In this document: piece after piece, positions 35,557 to 44,457 of the stretch
How positions within the stretch are numbered: position 1 is the first letter of the stretch
How the letters are laid out: every line of letters begins with the position of its first letter
Translations under genes and position numbers: made by a program
The notes under the pieces: model-generated
Database searches by the model: none
Told to the model about the DNA's origin: nothing
What the model saw: only the letters and a program-made list of their open reading frames with translations
Assembly (NCBI GenBank): GCA_025359105.1
Contig: JANYHK010000030.1
Coordinates: 1-64,000 of the forward strand
Direction of reading: 5' to 3'
DNA: 64,000 bases
DNA from: Myxococcales bacterium
Lineage (GTDB): Bacteria > Myxococcota_A > Polyangia > Polyangiales > Polyangiaceae

Positions 35557-38367
35557 TCAGATCCCGCTACCGAGAAGCGTAACCGGGGCCGGGAGCGGCG
35601 CGCAGAGCGCGTCACTGGTGGTGATCTCGATCGCCTGCCCCGTGACCGCACCGATGGCCGTGGGCGCGAACGTCGCGGAGACGCCGAGCGCAGGGGCGCC
35701 GCCGACCACCGGCGACGTGGCGGGCGCGACCGTGAACGGCGGAGACGTGTACCCGCCGAAGCTCACGTTGGCCGTCAGGTTGCCGGCGTTGGTCAGCGAG
35801 AGCGGGAGCAGCGGCGCCTGGCCGACGACGACGTTGCCGAAGTCGAGCTGCGTGACGTCCCACGACAGGCGCGCGCCTTGCGCGGTCTCGTGGAGAGAGA
35901 TGACGTGGGGCGAGTCGCCGGGTGACGACGTCGTGATCGTGATCTGCCCCGCGTAGAGATCCGCGGTCGTGAGCGACGTCGCGGGGACCAGAACGGGCGT
36001 GACGACGAGGTCGAAGAAGCCGCCGGGGGCGATCGTCCCACCGCTCGAGCCAAGGCCATAGAACGCGGCGCCGCCGGTCAACGACGCGGTGTAGGTCATC
36101 GACGCGGCGCCGGTGTTCTGGATCGTCACCGCCTGAGTGGGCGCCGACGTCCCGCACCTCACGAGCGAGAAATCGAGGTTCGTGGGCGCGACGTTCACGG
36201 TGGGCGGCGTTCCGGTGCCGCCTAGCGCAATCGGGGCGGGGAGCGGCGCGCAGAGCGGGGTGCCCGCGCCCACGGTGAACGTCGCCGCGTCGGAGTACGG
36301 CACCTGCGCCGTCGGGCGGAAGGTCGCGGTGAACGTCGTCGAGGTGCCGGGGACCACGGTGCCGGGCGCGGGCGTGACGTCGAACGCGACGCTCGCGTTG
36401 GTGAACGTCACGCTCGCCGATGCGTTGCCTGCGTTCGTCACCGAGAACTGCTGGGAAGCAGACGTCGTCGCCACGACGCCACCGAACGGAATGTCCGTGG
36501 TCACCGTCGTCAAGATCACGCCGTGGGCCGTCATGGTGAGGGTCACCGCGTGCGGGGTGTCGAACGCGATGTCGGTGGTGACGGTCAGCGTGTCGCCGTA
36601 GAGGTTGGGCGTCACCGCCGAGACCGTGGGGATGGTGATCGGCGTGATCGTGATCGTCCCGGTATCCCCCGGCTGGCCGGCGGGTTGCAGCGTCGTGTTC
36701 GTCGTCGCTACGGCGAAGCTCGTGCCCGTCGTGAGCGCCGCGCTCCACGTGAACACGTTGGTCCCGGTGTTGCGGACCGTGACACTCTGCGCCACCGCGC
36801 GGGTGCCGCAGTCGACGGCCCCGAAGCTCACGCTCGACGCGCTCAGCGAGATCGCGCCGTTGGTGCCGCGCCCGCTCGCTCCGCGCGCCTGCGGCAGCGG
36901 CGCGCAGAGCACGTCGCCGGCCGCCGCGGTGAGCGTCAGCTGCGCGTTTTGTACACCGGTCGCCGCCGGCGTGAACGTGGCCGTGTCGTTCACGACCGTC
37001 TCCGCCGCGACAGCCCCCAGCGCCGTCGTCGTGAGCCCGAACGGCGGAGCAGAGCTGATCGCGGCGGAGATCGTCGCCGCGGCGTTGCCATCATTTTGCA
37101 CGGAGAACGGCGCCGACGCCCGGGTCGTGAGCGGCGTGTCACCGAACGCGAGCGGCGCGCTCGTCGCGAAGCGAATGACCGCCCCGCGCGCGGTCTGTTG
37201 AAGATCGACCTTGTGCGTCGGCTCGTTGGGAATGCCCGCGGTGACGTCGATCGTGATGGTGTCGCCGAAGCCGTTCGACGCCGTCGAGGCCGCGCCGGGC
37301 ATCGCCTTGGGAGTGACCGTGATCGTCCCGGTCCCGTTGGGGGGCACCGTCGTCGTGGCCAGCGAGAGCGTGAACGGCGAGGTTGCGCCCTGGCCCAGCG
37401 TCGCCGTCCACGTGAACGCCTGGTTGCCGGAGTTCTTGACGGTCACGGTCTTGGCGGCGGCGGTCGCGCCGCAATTGACGTCACCGAAATCGAGGACCGC
37501 CGGTGCGTAGGTGAATGCGCCGCTCGTGCCGGCGCCGGTGAGCGCGATCGCGCCGACCGAGCCACCGCCGCAGACCGCGCCGGTCGCCACGAGCTTGGCG
37601 CTCGAGGCGGAGCTGCTCGTCGTAGTGGGGGCGTACTTTGCGGTGAGACCGGGCATCGCGGCTCCCGGCGCGACGGTGACGTCCGCTGGCGCGCCCACCC
37701 ACGACACCTGGAACTGCGGATCCGCTGGCGCGGCAGCGTGGAGCGTCGCTGGCGCGTTGCCGGTGTTCGTGAGCGTGAGCCCCAGGATGCCGCTCGCCCC
37801 CACCGAGACGAGGCCGAAGGCCCCGGTCGACGGCTTCAGCGTGAACGCAGCACCGGACGCGGTGGCGGTGAGCGCGACGGGCACCGACGGGTGGGCGCGA
37901 TCGTCGGTCGTGATCGTGAGGGTGGCCGCCGATTTCGCGGCCGCCTGGGCGTTGGCGTCGACGCGCGCGTGCACGGTCACGACGGCGGTAGCGCCGGGAT
38001 CGAGCGTTCCCGCCACCGGGGCCGCCAGCCCGAACACCTGCGTGCTCCCGAGCGTGGCCTGCCAGGCGAGCGGCGCGGTGCCGCCGTTCTTGATCGAGAC
38101 GGTCTGACCGGGGCCGGTCCCTCCGCAGTCGACGAGACCGAAGTCGAGCGACGCCGGCGAGACCTCCGCGGACGGCGCGCCGGCGTCTGCCAGCGTCGCA
38201 TCGGTCCCGCCCGCGTCGACTGCCGGAGGCGCGGCGTCGACCCCTGGCGCGGCGTCGCCGACGTCGATCGTGACCCCGTCGTTGCCACCGCACCCGACGA
38301 ACGCGGCGAACGCGGCGAACGACAAGACACGAAGAAGCGAAGCGTGACCCCGAGCGCGCTTTCCCAT
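35557..38367 (-). CDS. Giant ASH-repeat (choice-of-anchor D) lipoprotein
   Basis: 936 residues. Signal peptide with lipobox (AAFVGC), Asp/Ala-rich spacer to about residue 60, then eight immunoglobulin-like ASH domains. They alternate between a form with a CG motif (LDFGLVDCGG, LDFGDVNCGA, SFGAVDCGT, LDFSLVRCGT) and a form without it (VSVGASG, TPLTTRAS, VVATTSAS, VVVGQAPL), so the real unit is a pair of about 215 residues repeated four times. Three of the pairs end with a CAPLP-type linker. Such proteins are surface or periplasmic adhesion scaffolds; the binding partner is unknown. Convergent with the sigma-factor gene (20 bp). Confidence 0.88.
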   Translation of the reverse strand: MGKRARGHASLLRVLSFAAFAAFVGCGGNDGVTIDVGDAAPGVDAAPPAVDAGGTDATLADAGAPSAEVSPASLDFGLVDCGGTGPGQTVSIKNGGTAPLAWQATLGSTQVFGLAAPVAGTLDPGATAVVTVHARVDANAQAAAKSAATLTITTDDRAHPSVPVALTATASGAAFTLKPSTGAFGLVSVGASGILGLTLTNTGNAPATLHAAAPADPQFQVSWVGAPADVTVAPGAAMPGLTAKYAPTTTSSSASSAKLVATGAVCGGGSVGAIALTGAGTSGAFTYAPAVLDFGDVNCGATAAAKTVTVKNSGNQAFTWTATLGQGATSPFTLSLATTTVPPNGTGTITVTPKAMPGAASTASNGFGDTITIDVTAGIPNEPTHKVDLQQTARGAVIRFATSAPLAFGDTPLTTRASAPFSVQNDGNAAATISAAISSAPPFGLTTTALGAVAAETVVNDTATFTPAATGVQNAQLTLTAAAGDVLCAPLPQARGASGRGTNGAISLSASSVSFGAVDCGTRAVAQSVTVRNTGTNVFTWSAALTTGTSFAVATTNTTLQPAGQPGDTGTITITPITIPTVSAVTPNLYGDTLTVTTDIAFDTPHAVTLTMTAHGVILTTVTTDIPFGGVVATTSASQQFSVTNAGNASASVTFTNASVAFDVTPAPGTVVPGTSTTFTATFRPTAQVPYSDAATFTVGAGTPLCAPLPAPIALGGTGTPPTVNVAPTNLDFSLVRCGTSAPTQAVTIQNTGAASMTYTASLTGGAAFYGLGSSGGTIAPGGFFDLVVTPVLVPATSLTTADLYAGQITITTSSPGDSPHVISLHETAQGARLSWDVTQLDFGNVVVGQAPLLPLSLTNAGNLTANVSFGGYTSPPFTVAPATSPVVGGAPALGVSATFAPTAIGAVTGQAIEITTSDALCAPLPAPVTLLGSGI

Positions 38368-38410
38368 CGTGCCGCCCAGTATAGGCGGGATGGGCGGCGG
38401 TGCTGCTCAC

Positions 38411-38452
38411 GAACCAAACAGAAAGCCCCGAGGCGCAACTGCACCCCGGGGC
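38411..38452 (-). terminator. Rho-independent terminator of the Exordium-like gene
   Basis: On the minus strand a 12-bp stem (GCCCCGGGGTGC / GCGCCTCGGGGC, two G-U pairs) with loop AGTT is followed by TTTCTGTTTGG. It lies 42 bp after the stop codon. The G-U pairs form only on this strand, which fixes the direction. Confidence 0.75.
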
Positions 38453-38459
38453 CTCCGTC

Positions 38460-38477
38460 GCACCTCATGGGAGGTGC
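38460..38477 (-). other. Perfect inverted repeat next to the terminator
   Basis: GCACCTC-ATGG-GAGGTGC, a 7-bp stem with 4-base loop between the stop codon of the Exordium-like gene and the terminator. It may protect the 3' end or act with the terminator. Confidence 0.5.
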
Positions 38478-38493
38478 CTCGCCAGGATGCGAC

Positions 38494-39885
38494 TCAGCGC
38501 GTGACCGTGTAGGACTGCGCCTTCTTGGCCGCGGAAGAGACCACGCTGACGTAGGTGCCACCCGTCGACGAGCGGTGCTTGACCTCCGTAGGCGTGGTGT
38601 TCTGAACGCGGTTCAGCTTACCGTTCGCGCCGAGGTGGTAGAGCTTCAGATTCGCGTCGCCGCTCGCGGAGAGGACGACGTCGTAGTTCGCGCCCTTTGC
38701 GACGGTGAAGGTCGCGAGATCGCGATCGCCCGCCGTGAGCGCGCCGCAGATGCCGGTGCCGAACGTGTCCGCCGTGTTGTAGTCGTCGTTGGGCTCGTTC
38801 TCGTTCGAGCCGACGTCGCACGCGCCGCCGCCGTCGGTCCCGCCGTCGGTCCCGCCGTCGGTGCCGCCATCGGTGCCGCCGTCGGTGCCGCCGTCGTTGC
38901 CGCCGTCGGTCCCGCCATCACCGCCGCTCGCCGTGACGATGCAGGCGCCGGCCTTGTTCGACCACTCCTCCTGCACCAGGTACCCGTTCACGCGACCGCC
39001 CGGGCCGACCCAGGCGCAGATGTCGCCGATCTCGCCGTTCGAGTCGTTGTACCAGGAGAGGACGTTGATCCCGACCTCGGGATCCGTGGTTGCTTCGATC
39101 CACTCGTGCGAGCTGATCAGCGTGGTGTTGTCGAACTGGCTGTTCGGGCCGCAGCCGCCGCCGCCGCAAGCGCCGCCGAGGTCGGGCATGACGCCGTAGT
39201 AGACGTTCTGGCCGTTCGAGCGCGTGTACGTGTAGTGGTACGCGCAGAACTGGGTGCAGCTCGTCGCCTGGCCGTCGAGGTCGATGGTGACGCCCGGCGG
39301 GAAGTAGAACATGTAGAGCGTGTCGTTGTCCGCCGTCGGGACCGAGCCGGCCGCGATGAGACGCTCGAGCTCGACGCCGATCTGCTTGTTCGTGACGGTC
39401 GAGCCGGGGGTGCCGGGCTGGTTGTCGAGGAACGAGCCGGCGTACGACGCGCGACCGATCGACTGGCCATTGGCGTTGTACTCGGTGAGCCAGTCGAAGT
39501 ACGGGCTGTTGCCGACCTGGCGGAAGTAGTCCGGCAGCTGGCTCTGGAACTGCACCTGCGCGTTCCAGTAGACCGCGACGACCTTGCCGTTCTGGATCAG
39601 GTTGCCGCCGCGGTACGTCAGATCACGCGCGTCGGCCGTCACCTGCGCGGCCGTCTCGGCGCGCTCCTTGGCGACCCGGGCGACCTTCGCCTTGTAGCCG
39701 GGGCGGTTCAGCGGGAGGTAGCCACGTGCGATGAGCACGTCGCTCTTCTGGATGCCCTCGGCCTGCTCGTCGGCGGAGAGCGCGTCTTCCTGCAAAGGCG
39801 CGGGGCTCGAGCAGCTGATGGTGACGGCGAGCCCGGCGACGATCGCGGACGCGATACCAATTCGAACGGCGGTAAGTTTCATCAT
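38494..39885 (-). CDS. Exordium-like secreted protein with C-terminal PPC domain
   Basis: 463 residues. Lipoprotein-type signal (VTISC). The central domain (about 90-320) contains VVAVYWNAQVQF, YYGVMPDLG and SSHEWIEATTDP, which match the phosphate-induced/EXORDIUM family; the HE pair resembles a metalloprotease motif, but enzyme activity is not established for the family. A Gly-Gly-Thr-Asp repeat linker (about 325-360) leads to a pre-peptidase C-terminal (PPC) domain starting ENEPNDDYNTADTFG. GAGG lies just before the two ATGs at 39885 and 39882. A good terminator follows. Likely exported and possibly processed. Confidence 0.82.
   Translation of the reverse strand: MMKLTAVRIGIASAIVAGLAVTISCSSPAPLQEDALSADEQAEGIQKSDVLIARGYLPLNRPGYKAKVARVAKERAETAAQVTADARDLTYRGGNLIQNGKVVAVYWNAQVQFQSQLPDYFRQVGNSPYFDWLTEYNANGQSIGRASYAGSFLDNQPGTPGSTVTNKQIGVELERLIAAGSVPTADNDTLYMFYFPPGVTIDLDGQATSCTQFCAYHYTYTRSNGQNVYYGVMPDLGGACGGGGCGPNSQFDNTTLISSHEWIEATTDPEVGINVLSWYNDSNGEIGDICAWVGPGGRVNGYLVQEEWSNKAGACIVTASGGDGGTDGGNDGGTDGGTDGGTDGGTDGGTDGGGACDVGSNENEPNDDYNTADTFGTGICGALTAGDRDLATFTVAKGANYDVVLSASGDANLKLYHLGANGKLNRVQNTTPTEVKHRSSTGGTYVSVVSSAAKKAQSYTVTR
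38828..38911. repeat. 12-bp tandem repeat (ccgccgtcggtc)n
   Basis: Seven near-identical units; on the minus strand they encode Gly-Gly-Thr-Asp repeats of the linker between the Exordium-like and PPC domains. The unit keeps the frame. Confidence 0.9.
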
Positions 39886-40154
39886 TGCCTCGTCTGAGCG
39901 CCGCGTTTTGCGCGGCGACGGAATGACGCACGACCGACTCGCGCCCCGTCCCCAAGAACCGCGCTGGCCTGGGGGTAGGGCAATGTGTCGCCTTCCCCTC
40001 GATCAGCGTTACGGCGGCAGGTGGTACTACAGGCCTCGCGAAGAGCTACCTTGGAACCGGTGACGCGGCGCGTTTTTGTGCGCAGATGTGGTCAGGTTGA
40101 GCACGTGAGCCCTGCCGCCGGTCGGCCCGCGAGCGACAGAGCCCGCACCGCCTC

Positions 40155-40163
40155 TGCTATGCT
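40155..40163 (+). promoter_or_regulatory. Extended -10-like element before the 193-residue gene
   Basis: TGCTATGCT lies 20 bp before the ATG at 40184. The ribosome-binding site GGAGG (40171-40175) lies between, so a short leader is possible. Confidence 0.4.
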
Positions 40164-40183
40164 CGTCGGCGGAGGACGACGCC

Positions 40184-40765
40184 ATGTCGATGGGGGCACT
40201 CGCCGCGACCGCAATGGAGGCGGCGTCGGCGGAGGTGAAGCGGGCCAACCAGGTGTGGGACGCCTTCGCGCGCGGCGCCGGTCGTGGCTACACGATGCGC
40301 GCGGGCCACGTCGGCTGGTCGCACGCGCTGAACCCGCGGATCGACGGCGTGATCGACGACGTCAAGGTGACCCTCGAGTACGTGATCACCGATCTCCAGG
40401 GTCGGACCGTGGCGATGGCGACGCCCGCCGCGCCGCTCGTCGGCCACGTCGAGATCGTCCCGGAGGGCATTGGCTCCCGCCTCGCGAAGCTGTTCGGCGC
40501 GCAGGATCTGGTGATGGGGCACCCGGCGTTCGACAAGAAATACATCGTGAAGGCGACCCGCGAAGAGACGGCCAAGGCGCTGCTCGACCCGGAGGCATGC
40601 GAGGGACTGTTCGGGCTCGATGCGTCGCGGTTCACCTACGACGACGGGGCGCGCGGCGCCGGGGGCGGCATGGTGACCATCGAGCGGCCCAAGGTCGAGG
40701 ACCGCGAGAGCGCGCTCGACACGATGATGAAGCTCGTCGCGCGCATGGCCAACGTGCGGGCCTGA
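40184..40765 (+). CDS. Cytoplasmic protein of unknown function
   Basis: 193 residues. No signal peptide or membrane helix. The sequence has an N-terminal amphipathic helix (AATAMEAASAEVKRANQVWDAFARG) and a beta-rich middle (VTLEYVITDLQGRTVAMATP, GHVEIVPEGIG) ending in a helix with DTMMKLVARMAN. It has a good ribosome-binding site (GGAGG, 8 bp before ATG) and a -10-like element. The pattern suggests a soluble two-layer domain. I do not recognise a family, and neighbours give no clue. Confidence 0.7.
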   Translation: MSMGALAATAMEAASAEVKRANQVWDAFARGAGRGYTMRAGHVGWSHALNPRIDGVIDDVKVTLEYVITDLQGRTVAMATPAAPLVGHVEIVPEGIGSRLAKLFGAQDLVMGHPAFDKKYIVKATREETAKALLDPEACEGLFGLDASRFTYDDGARGAGGGMVTIERPKVEDRESALDTMMKLVARMANVRA

Positions 40766-40922
40766 TCCGGCCGGACCGACTCCGCCCCTGCCCTGCGTGG
40801 AGGTGCAAAGTTCCGGCCTGAGCGAAATTTCGCGGAGGTTTCGCTCGCCGCGGTGTCTCTTGTCCGCTGCAGCGGCAAAACCACATTGCGCGGGCGCAAT
40901 CACGCCTGCAGTATCCGCCACC

Positions 40923-42374
40923 ATGATGTCGGTCGGTCGCCTTGGTGCCAGGAAAGTCGCGGGTCCCCTCGCCGTCCTCACGCTCGTGATGGGCGCGCTG
41001 CTGCTGGTCGGCGCCGGCGTCGGAGTCGGCGCGTGCGGCGGCACGAAGTCGGGAGAGGGCTTCGGCAACGGCGTCGGCAGCAGCGGAGGCCTCGACGGCG
41101 GCGGGGACGGCACGGTCGGCCAGGCGCCCCCCGGCCCGGAGTTCTCCGACGACGCGGGCGAGGGCGCGCCCCCCTGCGTGAATCTCCAGTGCAAGCGCCA
41201 GACGTGCGCCGGCGGCAAGACGACGACCATCACGGGCACCGTCTGGGACCCCGCGGGGAAAAACCCCCTCTACAACGCGATCGTCTACATCCCGAACGCG
41301 AAGCTCGATCCCATGTCGCACGGCGCCACGTGCGACAAGTGCGCCGGCTCCGCCTCGGGCTCGCCCGTCGCGACCGCGCTCAGCGATACGACGGGCGCGT
41401 TCACGCTGAAGGACGTCCCCATCGGCAACGACATCCCGCTCGTCATCCAGATCGGCAAGTGGCGACGCCAGGTCACCATCCCGACGGTGACCGCGTGCGC
41501 CGAGAACAAGCTCACCGATGCCAACATGACCCGCCTTCCCGCCAACAAGAAGGAAGGGGACATGCCGCTCATCGCCCTCACGGGCGGCTGCGATCCGGTG
41601 CACATGCTCATCCAGAAGGTCGGAATCGCCGCGACGGAGCTCACCGACGAGAACGGCGCGGGGACCGTCCACGTGTTCGCCGGCCACGGCAACCAGAACG
41701 GCGGCGTCGCCACCGCGACGGATGCGTACGCGTTCTGGGGAACGCTCAGCAAGATGATGAAGTACGACATCATCATCAACGAGTGCGAGTGCGACCACTA
41801 CCCGCGCGACACCGTCGGCCCCGCCTACGCGAACATGGCGGCGTACCTGAACGCGGGCGGGCGCTCGTTCAACTCGCACTTCCACCTGAACTTCTTCGGG
41901 GGCGAAGCCGGACATAGCGATCCGGGCCTCCTCACCGTGGCCGACTGGGCGCTATGGGGCGGCGCGGGAGCCGGCAGCCCGAACAAGATCGACGTGACCT
42001 TCCCGAAGGGCAAGGCCCTCGCCGACTGGATGCAGAACCTGCAGAAGGTGAGCAAGTGGGGCCCGACGATCAAGGGGTCGCCGTACGGAGAGCTCGTGGC
42101 CGGCATGGCCGGCGACATCAAGGCAGCCAAGCCGGGCATCTCGCAGCAGTGGATCACCGGGGGCACTGCGGTCGGCTACATGTCGATCAACTTCCCGCTC
42201 GCGTCGAAGCCGGAGGACCGCTGCGGTCGCGCCGTGCTCACCGATCTGCACGTGGGCTCCGGTCAGGGCACCATGATCGAGCAGGAAGCTGCGCTCGAGT
42301 TCATGCTCTTTGATCTGTCGTCGTGCGTGCAGGACGACAACGTGCCTCCGGCGCCTCCTCCCCCGGTCCGCTGA
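40923..42374 (+). CDS. Secreted lipoprotein with carboxypeptidase-regulatory-like domain
   Basis: 483 residues. Signal peptide with a long hydrophobic core and lipobox (GVGVGAC), Gly/Asp-rich spacer to about residue 80. Then CVNLQCKRQTCAGG and a beta-sandwich of carboxypeptidase-regulatory type: TITGTVWDPAGKNPLYNAIVYIPNA ... CDKCAG, DTTGAFTLKDVP. The rest contains a long region with NECECDHYP and NSHFHLNFFGG that may be a second domain, possibly hydrolase-like. This architecture is common in Polyangiales surface proteins of unknown function. The last 74 bp overlap the convergent PAS kinase gene. No clear ribosome-binding site lies before the ATG. Confidence 0.75.
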   Translation: MMSVGRLGARKVAGPLAVLTLVMGALLLVGAGVGVGACGGTKSGEGFGNGVGSSGGLDGGGDGTVGQAPPGPEFSDDAGEGAPPCVNLQCKRQTCAGGKTTTITGTVWDPAGKNPLYNAIVYIPNAKLDPMSHGATCDKCAGSASGSPVATALSDTTGAFTLKDVPIGNDIPLVIQIGKWRRQVTIPTVTACAENKLTDANMTRLPANKKEGDMPLIALTGGCDPVHMLIQKVGIAATELTDENGAGTVHVFAGHGNQNGGVATATDAYAFWGTLSKMMKYDIIINECECDHYPRDTVGPAYANMAAYLNAGGRSFNSHFHLNFFGGEAGHSDPGLLTVADWALWGGAGAGSPNKIDVTFPKGKALADWMQNLQKVSKWGPTIKGSPYGELVAGMAGDIKAAKPGISQQWITGGTAVGYMSINFPLASKPEDRCGRAVLTDLHVGSGQGTMIEQEAALEFMLFDLSSCVQDDNVPPAPPPPVR

Positions 42375-43485
42375 CGTCCTCCTCCAGCGTCTGCAACGAC
42401 GCGGCGGTCGGGCGCGCCGCCGCTTCGGCCAGCGGGTAGCTCATCTCTACCAGGGTCCCCTCCCCCACGCGCGACCGCAGGTGGAGAACTCCGGAGGCCG
42501 CTTCGACGATGCGCCGGGTCGTCGCCAGGCCAAGGCCCGTGCCGTGCGGCTTCGTGGTGAAGAGCGGCTCGGTCGCGCGGCGGAGGGCTTCTGCGTCCAT
42601 GCCGACCCCGGTGTCGGCGACCCCGATGACCAGGCGTGGGGCGCCGCTGCGCTTCACGTAGGACGAGAGGACGATCTTTCCCGTCCCGGCGACGGCGTCG
42701 CGCGCGTTGAGCAAGAGGTTGAGGAGCGCCTGCTCGAGCTGCCCGCGATCGATGAGGATCGCGACTCCGGCTGCGCCGTGCTCCTGCTCGAATGCCACGC
42801 CCTTCGAGAGCAGCGGGCGCACGTGGCGCGCGGCCGCGCGGAGGGCATCGTCGACGTCCACTTGCTCGGGGCGCGCGTTGCTCTTGCCCGCGATGGTGAG
42901 GAGCTGGCGGGCGAGCCGCTCGCCCGAGGTCACCGCGTCGAGCGCCGACGCAAGATCCTGCCGGACCGCCAGCGTCGCCCCGTCCGACGCCAGCGTGCAC
43001 TCGGCGCGGATGATGTGCAGGATGTTGTTCAGATCGTGCGCGATGCCGCCTGCGAGCTGGCCGATGGTCTCCATCCGCTTGGCCTGATCGAGCCGCTCGG
43101 CCAGGCGGTTGCGCTCGGTCACGTCGGTGAGCGCTGCCATGGAGCGGACGAACTTGCCGTTCTCGTCACGCTCGGCCGTCGCCGAGAGGAGCACGTCGAC
43201 CCGATCTCCGTTCTTCGCGACCATCTGGTACGCGACGTCCTTGCACTCGCCGGTCAGGTAGTACTGCGGAAGGATCACCTCGCGCGCGTAGCGGGCTGAC
43301 TCGGCCGTGAGGAAATCCGTCGACGCGCGGCCGATCACCTCCTCGCGCGAATAACCGAGGCGCGCGAGCCACGCGGCGCTCACGCCGACGAGCCGTCCTG
43401 CGGCGTCGATGCTGTGGAGCATCGACGGCGTACGCTCGTAGAGCTGCCGGTAATAGTTCTCCGCGTCCACCCCCTCGCGCATCAC
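42301..43485 (-). CDS. PAS-domain sensor histidine kinase
   Basis: 394 residues, soluble. A PAS domain (about 15-125, with GYSREEVIGR and the PAC end AALTDVTERNR) is joined to a dimerisation domain with H150 in GGIAHDLNNIL and an ATPase domain (NLLLNARDAV, ADTGVGM, GTGLGLATTRRIV). It is of the NtrB-like HisKA class. There are no membrane helices, so it senses an internal signal. First codon GTG at 43485 or ATG at 43482. It starts 30 bp after the HiPIP gene on the same strand, so the two are probably co-transcribed, and its 3' end overlaps the convergent lipoprotein gene by 74 bp. Confidence 0.9.
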   Translation of the reverse strand: MMREGVDAENYYRQLYERTPSMLHSIDAAGRLVGVSAAWLARLGYSREEVIGRASTDFLTAESARYAREVILPQYYLTGECKDVAYQMVAKNGDRVDVLLSATAERDENGKFVRSMAALTDVTERNRLAERLDQAKRMETIGQLAGGIAHDLNNILHIIRAECTLASDGATLAVRQDLASALDAVTSGERLARQLLTIAGKSNARPEQVDVDDALRAAARHVRPLLSKGVAFEQEHGAAGVAILIDRGQLEQALLNLLLNARDAVAGTGKIVLSSYVKRSGAPRLVIGVADTGVGMDAEALRRATEPLFTTKPHGTGLGLATTRRIVEAASGVLHLRSRVGEGTLVEMSYPLAEAAARPTAASLQTLEEDVSGPGEEAPEARCRPARTTTDQRA

Positions 43486-43515
43486 TCATGAGCCTATCGG
43501 CCAGCCGTGTCCTGC

Positions 43516-43905
43516 TCAAGTCGGTTTGGCCGCGCCGGCCTCGGCCCCCTTCGGCGCGAAGCTGAGGCACCCGCCGTTCGGGTTCACCGGACCCGTGAAG
43601 AGCTTGCACGCGCCGCAGTCGCCGTACTTGCCGGCTTCGTACTGGGAGCACGCAGTGCACTTCTTCTCGGGGGCAACGGCCTTGTCGCTGTACTGGAGCG
43701 TCTTCCGTAGGCCCCTCGACGTGTCGTCGATCGTCGAATCGCAGTCCAGGTCCGAAGCGCTGGAGCCCTTCGATGCCCCGCCGCTGCCGCTGCTCTTGGG
43801 GCACCCCGTGAGCACGAAGAGACCGCCCGCCGCGACGCCCATGCCGAGGAGCTGGAGGCTGCGCCGCCGGCCCACCGCTTTGGATTCACCGTTCTCGTTT
43901 TTCAC
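43516..43905 (-). CDS. High-potential iron-sulfur protein (HiPIP), lipoprotein-type signal
   Basis: 129 residues. Tat-like signal with RRRSLQLLG (13-21) and a lipobox VLTGC at C35, so it may be a folded, exported and lipidated protein. Cluster ligands follow the HiPIP spacing: C83, C86, C100 and C113 (C-x2-C-x13-C-x12-C), with LQYSDKA before them and GGCLSF after. HiPIPs carry one [4Fe-4S]3+/2+ cluster and act as periplasmic electron donors. GTG start with AGGAG 9 bp upstream. Located just upstream of a PAS histidine kinase. Given the many cytochromes in the window, it may be part of the same electron-transfer network. Confidence 0.9.
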   Translation of the reverse strand: MKNENGESKAVGRRRSLQLLGMGVAAGGLFVLTGCPKSSGSGGASKGSSASDLDCDSTIDDTSRGLRKTLQYSDKAVAPEKKCTACSQYEAGKYGDCGACKLFTGPVNPNGGCLSFAPKGAEAGAAKPT

Positions 43906-44267
43906 GTGCCCGTCTCCTGTCTCTGAAGTCCTCGAAACGTGTCAGTTTCGCGCACTCCGCTGCGGACGGCAGCGTCGACGCGGACACCGGCATCCATTCG
44001 TCCGCGATCGGAACCGGCGTTGGAAGGTGCTCCAGGATCTAGGGCCATTGGCCCGGCGTCAACCGGGGTATCGGACATTTTTCGGCACGATGGTCGTCGA
44101 CCTCGTGAAGTCCTTCGTCGGACACGGCACCCTCTGCAGAAGAGATGAGCGACTACCGCACGCTCGTCCCGGTGACGCCGTTTTACCGCATCCACTTTCA
44201 CGACAGCGCGTCGTTCGACACCACCGTGCTGGCATGCGGTGGCGTGCGGGGGGCTCGTGACCTTCGG
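43906..44267. other. Intergenic region between HiPIP gene and tRNA-Cys
   Basis: 362 bp with no convincing gene. Open frames on either strand lack ribosome-binding sites and normal codon use. It should contain the HiPIP promoter on the minus strand and the 3' end of the tRNA transcript, but I see no clear hexamers or terminator. Confidence 0.6.
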
Positions 44268-44339
44268 AGGCGCGGATCGGATTCGAACCGACGTATGACG
44301 GTTTTGCAAACCGTTGCCTAACCACTTGGCTACCGCGCC
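44268..44339 (-). tRNA. tRNA-Cys (anticodon GCA)
   Basis: 72 nt without encoded CCA. Acceptor stem GGCGCGG pairs with CCGCGCC; discriminator is U73, as usual for tRNA-Cys. Anticodon stem ACGGT/ACCGT encloses the loop TTGCAAA with GCA. The T-loop reads GGTTCGAATCC. The 16-bp promoter-like element (44382-44397) lies 43 bp upstream. Confidence 0.95.
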
Positions 44340-44381
44340 GAACGAGGAGCCAAAGCTTCTACTGCGTCTTCCGCGTTTTGC

Positions 44382-44397
44382 CTATAGCAACCGTCCT
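44382..44397 (-). promoter_or_regulatory. Promoter-like 16-bp element before tRNA-Cys
   Basis: Minus-strand AGGACGGTTGCTATAG, identical to the element before yqeY at 7369-7384. The extended -10 TGCTATAG is 43 bp upstream of the tRNA 5' end. Confidence 0.6.
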
Positions 44398-44457
44398 TTG
44401 AACGAACGGTGGCTACAGCGTTCACGTAGGTCACCGCCGCATCGGCGGGCGCGCGCG

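Noticed and set aside
36523-39897. A plus-strand open frame of more than 1100 codons opposite the ASH and Exordium-like genes
   Set aside because: Composition is Arg/Gly/Ala-rich and matches no fold; high GC suppresses stop codons in the antisense frame. The minus-strand genes have signal peptides and domain motifs.
43902-44309. 135-codon open frame on the minus strand across the tRNA-HiPIP gap
   Set aside because: No ribosome-binding site, overlaps the tRNA, and its residue composition is that of shadow frames.
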